A stretch of DNA of 64,000 nucleotides from Nostoc sp. CENA543 (GTDB lineage Bacteria; Cyanobacteriota; Cyanobacteriia; Cyanobacteriales; Nostocaceae), in assembly GCF_002896875.1 (NCBI RefSeq), contig NZ_CP023278.1, forward strand, positions 310,001 through 374,000, read 5' to 3'. How positions within the stretch are numbered: the stretch's first letter is position 1; every line of letters starts with the position of its first letter. Positions 1 through 6,760 of this stretch are shown piece by piece. The notes under the pieces are model-generated. The model did no database searches and was not told the DNA's origin. It saw nothing but the letters and a program-made list of their open reading frames with translations. The translations under genes were made by a program, and so were the position numbers.

Positions 1-390
1 CTCAAACGGCTGTTGGCGGAAGTTGCCTTAGTTCGTGTACAAGATCCCGTGCAGTTAAGCCAATACTCTGAACCTGAACCAGATATTGCGATTGTTCGCA
101 TAGAGCCGCGTAAATACATTGATCACCATCCTACACCCAATGAAGTATTTTTATTAATTGAGGTGGCAGATACAACCCTAGAAACAGATCGTAGACAAAA
201 AGCACCTCTTTATGCACAGGCGGGAATTAGTGAATACTGGATTTTAGATGTCAATAAATTTCAGGTTTATGTTTTCCGCGAACCCAATGGGGAAGGTTAC
301 AAGCAAGAATTTATTTTAGGGGAGAATGCAACGTTATCTTTGGTTGCTTTTCCAGAGACAGAAGTTGAGATTAGCCAGCTATTTCCCTAA
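1..390 (+). CDS. Uma2 family endonuclease-like protein (5' end cut by window)
   Basis: The reading frame is open from the first base of the window, so the true start lies upstream; a TTG at 13 is only an internal codon. The visible part is the C-terminal two thirds of a Uma2 (DUF820) protein, a PD-(D/E)XK nuclease-fold family greatly expanded in cyanobacteria. Seen: a PDIAIVR segment, then an LLIEVADTTLETDRRQK stretch holding the E-V-x-D and Lys residues that fit the nuclease core, then AGISEYWILDVN, which is typical of the family. The biological role of Uma2 proteins is not established. Family call is confident; function is not. Confidence 0.9.
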   Translation, partial: LKRLLAEVALVRVQDPVQLSQYSEPEPDIAIVRIEPRKYIDHHPTPNEVFLLIEVADTTLETDRRQKAPLYAQAGISEYWILDVNKFQVYVFREPNGEGYKQEFILGENATLSLVAFPETEVEISQLFP

Positions 391-465
391 TTTCATAAAG
401 TGAAGCGATCGCTCCCATTTTATCCCTGCAAGCGATCGCTATATTTGTCTAATTAATCTAGTGCT

Positions 466-888
466 TCAATGAATTAAGGCATATCGCGCTAAAGCTGCCT
501 TGATTTTCAAACTGGTAAGTTGTTCTATCGCTTGAATTAAGTTTTCCTGTTCTGGTTGTAAATTCAATGCTTGTAAGGCTTGATGGAAATTATGACCAGA
601 ATGCAGTTGATGTTGGAGTTCTTGACGTTGGGAAAGATTTAAAATCGCCGCAACGTCTTGATTGCGGCGTTGCATCATCCCTTGGAGTTGTTGACGTTCC
701 ATCGGTGTCAAATCCAGTCCAGACCAGTCGGGATAATCGGTAATCACATTACTAACAGAGTTAGCAATTTGAACGGCAGGATAAAGTTTCAAGGGTGCAG
801 CCAAGGCAATACTCGGCATCGAGAGGAAAAAGGCCAAAAAAGTAGCTAATAAGGGTATTGATAGCCACTTACGAGAGTTAATTGCCAT
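466..888 (-). CDS. Small exported protein, Spy/CpxP-like helical
   Basis: About 140 residues. The N-terminus is a signal peptide (basic MAINSRKW, a hydrophobic run, and an ALAAP cleavage-like site), so the product should be periplasmic or lumenal. The mature part is Gln-rich and helical with LTPMERQQLQ and LNLSQRQELQ segments, which recall the repeated LT-x-x-Q/E-R-x-x-L motif of Spy/CpxP-type proteins; this is a resemblance only. I chose the ATG at 888 because an AGGA lies 10 bases upstream of it; the in-frame ATG at 897 would have that AGGA only one base away. Function unknown. Confidence 0.7.
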   Translation of the reverse strand: MAINSRKWLSIPLLATFLAFFLSMPSIALAAPLKLYPAVQIANSVSNVITDYPDWSGLDLTPMERQQLQGMMQRRNQDVAAILNLSQRQELQHQLHSGHNFHQALQALNLQPEQENLIQAIEQLTSLKIKAALARYALIH

Positions 889-1025
889 GATTAGCATTTC
901 CTAGACGGAATTGGATGTTAGTAATCTGCAATTTTGCAGTTAGGAGTCACATTTGAGATTTTCCCACTCTTGCAGCAATCAGGACTTATGCAACGAAATT
1001 TTTTGTAGTAGGAGGGGTGTGGTAC

Positions 1026-1068
1026 CAATTCAAAATTCAAAATTCAAAATTCAAAATTCAAAATTAAG
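1026..1068. repeat. AAAATTC heptanucleotide tandem repeat
   Basis: About five tandem copies of a 7-base AAAATTC unit in the spacer before the small gene at 1089. The same unit recurs at 45711-45734. Short tandem heptamers of this kind are widespread in Nostoc-type genomes. Confidence 0.8.
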
Positions 1069-1088
1069 AAATCCTTATTTAATAAGGG

Positions 1089-1316
1089 TTGCTTAATTTG
1101 TCTCTTTTTGCTGAATTTTGGGGAGTAGTCAAAACTTTGATTTTTCGTTTACATAAGTCTGAAAAGCATCCCTCTAATGCTGAGGCTACACCTGATACGA
1201 GAAAAACGGAGTCTCTTAAACAACCATTTTGGGGTAATTGGGGATTAAGGAATGTTGGAATATTTATTTCAATTGCGATCGCTGTGATTGGGTGGCGAAA
1301 GATTAAGGATCTCTGA
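1089..1316 (+). CDS. Possible small single-span membrane protein
   Basis: A 75-codon frame opening with TTG at 1089. The C-terminal 20 residues (GIFISIAIAVIGWRK) form one plausible membrane helix ending in basic residues; the middle is Lys/Glu/Pro-rich. No Shine-Dalgarno sequence is evident and the 3' end overlaps the convergent gene at 1269-1679 by about 48 bases. It follows directly after a tandem repeat. It could be a real small membrane protein or a chance frame; I do not recognise a family. Confidence 0.3.
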   Translation: MLNLSLFAEFWGVVKTLIFRLHKSEKHPSNAEATPDTRKTESLKQPFWGNWGLRNVGIFISIAIAVIGWRKIKDL

Positions 1317-1679
1317 AAAACGGGAATATTTTACCAAATCGCTGGGCGGATAATCTGCTGACACGGCAATCAACCCAACTTTGAGATCCTCAAAATAAAT
1401 CATCCCGCCTATTCGTCCTGCTACCTGGAAAGGCCCATGAAATAATTGATACTGGGGAATGTGTATCAGGAAAAACCCGTTAATTTTAATGGACTGGCCA
1501 AACATTTGCTGACAAGTTTTTTGGACAACAGCATTGAGGTAATCATTAGCAGCTGGCTCACCCAGGTCAGTGAATTCTGGATAATCGGCAAAATTATCCA
1601 TATAAAATGACCAAATATCAGCAAGTTCCGCCTCATGGGTCAATTTTTGCTTGAGTTCCTGCAATCGTGCGATTTCCAT
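1269..1679 (-). CDS. Conserved-type hypothetical protein
   Basis: Starting at the ATG at 1679 gives 136 residues (MEIARLQELKQKL...). The longer in-frame extension to 1718 begins at a less likely codon and has a Cys-rich N-terminus unlike the rest. The N-terminal 30 residues look helical; the centre (KINGFFLIHIPQYQLFHGP, GRIGGMIYFEDLKVGLIA) looks like a beta-rich fold. No signal peptide or membrane segment. I do not recognise the family; a soluble cytoplasmic protein is the safest reading. Confidence 0.65.
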   Translation of the reverse strand: MEIARLQELKQKLTHEAELADIWSFYMDNFADYPEFTDLGEPAANDYLNAVVQKTCQQMFGQSIKINGFFLIHIPQYQLFHGPFQVAGRIGGMIYFEDLKVGLIAVSADYPPSDLVKYSRFSEILNLSPPNHSDRN

Positions 1680-1766
1680 AGTTTTGCATCTTGGTGAGAA
1701 GGGGCAAGTACACAGCACTCTTAAAATGTACTACAGCCAGTGCAACACGATTTTGTCAGGGGGAAA

Positions 1767-2729
1767 TTACTGTGAGTTTCTTTTGCGTTCAATTTCCCGT
1801 TGTAATTCTTCAATTTGGCGACGCAACTCTTGTGCTTCTGGGTTTGAGGGTTGGGTGTTGACATTAACTGCACCAGAGGCAGGCGATCGCTGATAATTAC
1901 CCCGACGAATTTCTTGATATTCTGAAGATACTGACCATTGACGTAAATATTGCACTCTCTCCACTGCAAAAGGATGAGTTAGCATCATTCCTTGTCCACC
2001 GTTGTAAGCTATAAATTTATACAATTGATTGAGTCCATCATCATCTAGTGCCTGATAGTCTTCTGACTGTTTAATAAATTCTTTTAAACTACATTCATTG
2101 ATATATTTGTTACTTCCACCAGTTACTTTCATCATCGAATACATAACAGTATCCAAGTCATCAATTACTAACAATGCGGCTCTATCGGCGGATAACTCAG
2201 CTCTGCGTCGCCATTCAAAAAAAGCGTAAATTAAGGCCTGAGTGACAAAATTGCCAATCCCAAAGGTTAATTCCCCGATCATAGAAGCAGCACTCATTGC
2301 CCACATCGCCATTTGAATTAAAATAGTATGACCACATTTAATATGTCCCAACTCATGGGCTATCACTGCCCTAATTTCGGCTTCATTGAGTAAGTCTAGT
2401 AATCCCGTATTGATCACTATGTAAGGATGCTCTTGACCTAAAGCGTAACTATTTACCTGGGAATTTTGTTCTACAAATAGTGCTGGTTCTGGATAGATAT
2501 CTAAATCACGCACACATTCACGAAACATCTGGTAAATAGTGGAATATTGCCGTGGCCCGACTTGGATGGTGTTACCCATTAGATAAACTAATTGCGGGCG
2601 TTCGTAAACAAATTCCACAAATTTACGAGCAACGAGATCAAACCCTGGTAAATTGCGTAAGGCTTGTTCGGCCTGGCTATCTAGGGGATGTCTAAAGGCT
2701 TCGCTGGAAATTCCTGTGTAAGTTGGCAT
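1767..2729 (-). CDS. M48 family zinc metalloprotease
   Basis: 320 residues. The zinc-binding HELGH sits at residues 125-129 within VIAHELGHIKCGH, and the third ligand Glu lies in AELSADRAAL (Glu178), the usual M48 spacing and motif. A hydrophobic stretch at about 135-170 lies between the motifs and may be membrane associated. The last 25 residues form a charged coiled coil (EAQELRRQIEELQREIERK), an add-on not needed for catalysis. Family members are HtpX/Ste24-like proteases; this shorter type lacks the N-terminal transmembrane pair of HtpX. Substrate unknown. Confidence 0.9.
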   Translation of the reverse strand: MPTYTGISSEAFRHPLDSQAEQALRNLPGFDLVARKFVEFVYERPQLVYLMGNTIQVGPRQYSTIYQMFRECVRDLDIYPEPALFVEQNSQVNSYALGQEHPYIVINTGLLDLLNEAEIRAVIAHELGHIKCGHTILIQMAMWAMSAASMIGELTFGIGNFVTQALIYAFFEWRRRAELSADRAALLVIDDLDTVMYSMMKVTGGSNKYINECSLKEFIKQSEDYQALDDDGLNQLYKFIAYNGGQGMMLTHPFAVERVQYLRQWSVSSEYQEIRRGNYQRSPASGAVNVNTQPSNPEAQELRRQIEELQREIERKRNSQ

Positions 2730-2746
2730 AATTCAGGGTGATAGGT

Positions 2747-2790
2747 AATTAGTTATTAGTTATTAGTCATTAGTCATTAGTTGTCATGAC
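2747..2790. repeat. TTAGTCA-type heptanucleotide repeats
   Basis: Runs of TTAGTTA/TTAGTCA heptamers in the spacer between the divergent protease and DinG-like genes. Confidence 0.75.
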
Positions 2791-2903
2791 AATGGCTTTC
2801 ACCTTTGTCTGTTGGATGTTAACTGTTGACTGTTGAATTCTGACAACATAATAGAAGTGGGGCTATTGGCTCAAAAAGTCACTTTTTATGGGATTAAAAG
2901 CGT

Positions 2904-4442
2904 GTGATTGAGGCAGAAGTTCATTTATCATTACATAACTTCCTGCGATCGCAGGCGGGTTTCCCTTCGTGGCCCCATCATTTGACGATGGCCCGGTTGG
3001 TAGCACGCGCCTTGCGCGTAGGACGCAGCGCATTAATTCAGGTAGGGGCGGTTTGTGGCTATCAGGGCCGATATCGCACCAGTTTTATCGCCTCGGCTTT
3101 AATGTGGCCAGAGTCTGTAATTATTGTGGCAACAGAAACAGTACAACAGCGTCTGTTGCGAGTGGAAATTCCCCGCTTACAGCAATGGTTACAAGTTAAT
3201 AAACCAATCAGAACAGGTGACGTTTGGCCGAATGCTGAGTTCCAAGGGCTACTTCTCACTACTCCAGAAGCTTGGTTAAAAGGTCAGTTATCATCCAGCC
3301 CTAGTTTTCCGCCAGGTATTCCTACCATCATTGATGGTGTGGATGATTTAGAAGATTGGGTACGTCAGCAGCTTACTAACACCATTGCACCCCCAGACTG
3401 GGATCAATTGCTCTTAGCTTGTCCTCAACAAGCTGACACTATCCGTTCTTTGAGGGCGCAACTCACCCATGAATTATTTCAACATCCCGCCAACCCTTAC
3501 GAGTGTTATTTAATTGCTCAATCAGAAGCGGATATTTTAAGCAGTCTTTGTCAAGTCTTAGCAACCGTTGATAACATCCCGACAGTTTGGCAACAATTTT
3601 GTCAACAATTCCGAAAACTCAACGATAATTCTGTCCCTGACCTTTTTTGGTCTACGATTGCCCGTCGTCAGGGTTTATTCTCTCTACATTACGCCCCTAT
3701 AGAATTAGGCAGTATTCTCGCCCCCATTTGGCAAAGACAACCTGTAGTTTTAGTGGGTAGTGCTTTTGAGCCAGAAACAGAAGCTCCTCTGTTTCGCCAG
3801 CGTTTGGGGTTAAATGATGACATTACCTGCTTGAAATTCGCCTCTGATAGTCAGTCAGAAGCCATTCAACTGCATATTCCCTATAAGTTACCTCTACCCA
3901 ATACACCAGAATTTCAAGGGGCATTTATTCATAAGGTGCGGACACTGTTATGTTTGAGTGCCACCGCCCCAGGCTTGACAGTGGTATTAGTCGGGGATGT
4001 ACCACTCAAAGCCCAAACCGGCGCAATTCTCGCCGCCGAGTTCGGTACAAGAGTACAAGTAGAAAAAACCTGTTTAGATGACAATGGGATTTTAATCACT
4101 GGTTGGGAATTTTGGCGCGAACATCAAGCCGTTTTACCCGCACCCCAATTGTTAATTATTGCAACTTTACCTTTACCATCTCTAGAACATCCTTTAGTCG
4201 CTGGTAGGGTAGCTTACTATAAGCGATCGCATCAAGATTGGTTCCGGTTATTTCTCCTGCCCACAGCCTTGAACGAACTACAACGAGCGATCGCACCTGT
4301 ACGTGAAAATCAAGGCATTGTAGCCCTATTAGATAGTCGTGTCATCAACCGTAGCTACGGTTCTCAAATCCTCACCGCCTTGAGTCCCCTAGCCCGTCTC
4401 AACTATTTAGATCCGAGTTTATTTACTCAGGGTGAGGAGTGA
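2904..4442 (+). CDS. DinG/XPD-like protein with degraded helicase motifs
   Basis: 512 residues from a GTG start. The layout follows DinG-type superfamily 2 helicases: a nucleotide-binding-like start, then a SVIIVATETVQQRLL segment matching the motif Ia region, and a C-terminal QGIVALLDSRVINRSYG that matches the DinG family end motif. But the Walker A position reads AVCGYQGRYRTS instead of G-x-G-K-S/T, the DEAH position reads IIDGVDDLEDW, and the motif VI arginines are missing (LQRAIAPVREN). The four Fe-S cysteines are not evident and it is about 200 residues shorter than DinG. It is therefore probably not an active ATP-driven helicase; a nucleic-acid-binding or structural role is possible. 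Confidence 0.7.
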   Translation: MIEAEVHLSLHNFLRSQAGFPSWPHHLTMARLVARALRVGRSALIQVGAVCGYQGRYRTSFIASALMWPESVIIVATETVQQRLLRVEIPRLQQWLQVNKPIRTGDVWPNAEFQGLLLTTPEAWLKGQLSSSPSFPPGIPTIIDGVDDLEDWVRQQLTNTIAPPDWDQLLLACPQQADTIRSLRAQLTHELFQHPANPYECYLIAQSEADILSSLCQVLATVDNIPTVWQQFCQQFRKLNDNSVPDLFWSTIARRQGLFSLHYAPIELGSILAPIWQRQPVVLVGSAFEPETEAPLFRQRLGLNDDITCLKFASDSQSEAIQLHIPYKLPLPNTPEFQGAFIHKVRTLLCLSATAPGLTVVLVGDVPLKAQTGAILAAEFGTRVQVEKTCLDDNGILITGWEFWREHQAVLPAPQLLIIATLPLPSLEHPLVAGRVAYYKRSHQDWFRLFLLPTALNELQRAIAPVRENQGIVALLDSRVINRSYGSQILTALSPLARLNYLDPSLFTQGEE

Positions 4443-4620
4443 GTGGTGAGTGCTGTTAGCGGTAGCGCGGCGTTTAGCCGGTGGTGAGTGGTGAGTGCTG
4501 AGTAATGAGTAATAAGTAATGAGTAATAAGTAATGAGTGGTGAGTGGTGAGTTAGGAAATAAATTCCACCTTGTCTACCTTGTCTCCCCAATCCCCAATC
4601 CCCAGTCCCCAATCCCCCGC
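4443..4620. repeat. Composite repeat: GAGTGGT/GAGTAAT heptamers around a GCGGCGTTTAGCC core
   Basis: Immediately after the DinG-like gene lie tandem GAGTGGT, GAGTAAT and AAGTAAT heptamers interrupted by a block (about 4456-4481) containing GTTAGCGG and GCGCGGCGTTTAGCC, followed by CCCCAATCC-type octamers. The same combination occurs in inverted orientation at 57676-57840. Confidence 0.8.
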
Positions 4621-4689
4621 CCCTCTTTTCAAGCTAAAATACCTCATGACATGGACTGAGAACCTGCATTGAGTTGTGGATTTCTGATT

Positions 4690-4902
4690 ATGGGTGAAGC
4701 AAAGCGTCGTAAAGAATCACTAAAAGAACAATACGGTCAAGAGAATCGGATCTTACCTTGGGTTCCCATTACTAAAAGCCAAGCAGAACTATTCATGACG
4801 TGGACTACTCGCGGAACTTGGGTTTGCATCGGCATTTTAGTTTTTGTTTGGGTGACTATTCGTTTTATCGGCCCTGGTTTTGGCTGGTGGCAAGTTGTTT
4901 AG
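4690..4902 (+). CDS. DUF2839 family small membrane protein
   Basis: 70 residues from the ATG at 4690 (MGEAKRRK). An in-frame upstream extension to 4669 is possible, but MGEAKRRK is the characteristic start of this cyanobacterial family. The central PWVPITKSQAELF segment and the final hydrophobic helix ending GPGFGWWQ match the family as I remember it. Probably one membrane span with a basic cytoplasmic N-terminus. Function unknown; conserved in cyanobacteria. Confidence 0.85.
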   Translation: MGEAKRRKESLKEQYGQENRILPWVPITKSQAELFMTWTTRGTWVCIGILVFVWVTIRFIGPGFGWWQVV

Positions 4903-4943
4903 TCCCTCTTTTGGCTGAAGTCGAACAAGGTAAAAAATTAAAG

Positions 4944-5039
4944 GTTTGTAGTGAGAACTTTAGTTCTCTCTCCGTTCGCGTAGCGTGTCGTAGACAGACG
5001 CTCCGCGAACAAAAAAGGACTAAAGTCCTTACTACGAAC
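4944..5039. repeat. MITE-like inverted-repeat element with GTTTGTAGT / ACTACGAAC ends
   Basis: The left arm begins GTTTGTAGTGAGAACTTT and contains the palindrome GAGAACTTTAGTTCTC (4953-4968). The right arm ends AAGTCCTTACTACGAAC. Between them is a separate hairpin at 4974-5010 with arms GTTCGCG and CGCGAAC. The two arms are imperfect inverted repeats of about 24 bases. Another full copy lies at 53973-54033 and half copies at 28811-28836 and 6547-6571. Confidence 0.75.
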
Positions 5040-5729
5040 TGAATTCTAGTATTTTTACATTGCTTAATATAGTTTGGTTTTTTCCAGTCGTTCTAGTTAA
5101 ATCCCTATGAAAAAAAATTAATTGTATTAGCGTAGGGTGACGTTAGTCCATTGCGAATTGGATTTATCAGGGCTTTTGTGGGTGTTTTAACCGTTCCAAC
5201 TGGTAAGCTAACCATGATTTCTACCCATCGTTAGAGTGACTAACCTCTGCTCTTCCATATGATTGGCTAACAGAGTTTATCAAAAATTAGCTTAGGGACT
5301 TCCAGAAAATCAATCAATTAGATTCTTCTCCTCCTACTCCCCCAACTTCCCCTGCGTCCCCTGCTCACCAAAGTGATTGTATATTTTTGTAGTTGTAAGT
5401 CCTTTACATGGTATTCGGTACTGGCAATCTCCACGCTAGAAACAACCAATGAGGCAAGATTAGGAAATGATTATTATTTCTTTAGATAAAAATTAAATAT
5501 TTATATCGAGGAGTTTTACCCTAGATGGTTGAGCGATTTTCTGCACGGTAATGAAAATATTTATACTCTTCCAATAGTTTTCTACCTTGCAACCGCAGTC
5601 TAGCTTAATCTCTATCAAAGATTTGTCAAGCTTACAGCCGAATCAGAATTATACTTTGTCCCTTACCCTGATCATTACTGGCACTAAATGTAAAAACCTG
5701 ATGAGTAGTAATCAGTGCTTTTTCTGTGG

Positions 5730-5757
5730 TTGACAAAGGCTAAAACTAGGTTAATCT
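5730..5757 (+). promoter_or_regulatory. Candidate sigma70-type promoter
   Basis: TTGACA at 5730-5735 and TAATCT at 5752-5757, separated by 16 bases, on the strand of the gene at 6032. This would give a leader of about 270 bases, which is long; a closer promoter cannot be excluded. Confidence 0.35.
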
Positions 5758-6031
5758 TAAGAGCGATCGCTGCTATTACAAGAAGAAACTGACAGAGTTT
5801 TGTAAAGAAAGTATCAAGTTGGCTGATTCCACCCGCAAATTTAATTTTGCAAACTGAATAGTTTGATACGGCAGCTGGTGCAGTTTTTTCTTACCCTAAG
5901 CCAAGGTGGTTAATTAACTACCTGAATAAATGTCCGGTAATTGTAATGAATAGTTTACAATACCAATGGGTGGAAAAATCTAAAGAAAATATAAAAGAAA
6001 CTCAAATGACTGTGGTGTCTGGAGGACAAAA

Positions 6032-6376
6032 GTGTTTCTAAGACTAGCGCATCAACATCGGCAGTTCGTTCAAGACTTGGTAATGAATCTACAAGCCTTG
6101 GCAATCGTACTAGAACGACGGGGATATCCTGCATCCTGTTACACCTGCGGCGATCAAATGAACAGTGCTTCATTTATGGTCAGTCTGGGAAATAATCACC
6201 TAATCAGGTTCTTAGTCTCCGATTATGGGATTACCTGGACAGAAATGCGTGATGATCGGGAATTAATGAAATTAGAAGGTGCAGAAGCAATTAATCAATT
6301 GCAAGAACTAGCAAATCTCGTCAAGCAACCTACACCAGTGATTGCAGGTGCTAAGGTGTTGGCGAAAAGAGGTTAA
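6032..6376 (+). CDS. Hypothetical 114-residue protein
   Basis: The start is well supported: a GGAGG at 6021-6025 lies six bases before a GTG at 6032. The protein has an N-terminal helix with LQALAIVLERRGYPASCYTCGD, a central beta-like part (FMVSLGNNHLIRFLVSDYGITWTEM) and a C-terminal helix. Two Cys in C-x-x-C spacing (CYTC) could bind metal or form a disulfide. No signal peptide or membrane span. The gene is bracketed by two copies of an 85-base direct repeat. I do not recognise the family. Confidence 0.65.
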   Translation: MFLRLAHQHRQFVQDLVMNLQALAIVLERRGYPASCYTCGDQMNSASFMVSLGNNHLIRFLVSDYGITWTEMRDDRELMKLEGAEAINQLQELANLVKQPTPVIAGAKVLAKRG

Positions 6377-6760
6377 AAATATCTGTATTTGGGTGTGATT
6401 ACCACATATCGTCCAGAATCGATCCTCAAATTGGGCATCGATCTAATTTTCGTGAGCAATGGTGAATTTAGGAATAATCAACCAGCCAAATGCTGTACTG
6501 TGTCCGTTGTGGCTACCCAAATCCAGTCTCATACTAATTTGGGATTAAGGACTAAAGTCCTTACTACAAACTGAACCCTAGTATTTTTACATTTATTAAT
6601 AGAGGTTGGGTTTTTGCCAGTTGTTTTACTTAGTTTCTTTTGACGAAGTTGAGATATTAGCTGGAATTCTGCTCAATCATATTTGAATTAGGTTAGCGTT
6701 TTTGGGCGTAGTGAATTACGTCAGCGTTAGCTTAATCTGCAAAAAATATAAGTAATTCTT
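6377..6760. other. Intergenic region with second copy of an 85-base repeat
   Basis: A 16-base palindrome at 6547-6562 starts a segment to about 6632 that parallels 5015-5100 (shared CTAGTATTTTTACATT and GGTTTTTNCCAG blocks). No convincing gene; a 61-codon frame from 6389 runs through the repeat and has no family features. Confidence 0.6.

Larger units (their letters stand above)
4903..6031. other. 1.1 kb intergenic region, repeat-rich, no convincing gene
   Basis: No frame here looks coding. The region holds an inverted-repeat element at 4944-5039, a short polypyrimidine CTCC/CCCC stretch near 5325-5365, and a possible promoter at 5730-5757. A 16-base palindrome (AAGGACTAAAGTCCTT at 5015-5030) starts an 85-base segment that recurs at 6547-6632. 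Confidence 0.6.

Noticed and set aside
4800-5042. 80-codon frame overlapping the DUF2839 gene
   Set aside because: Second half is the inverted-repeat element; first half is the DUF2839 gene in another frame.
6389-6574. 61-codon frame after the gene at 6032
   Set aside because: It ends in the dispersed palindrome repeat, and the predicted protein has no recognisable features.
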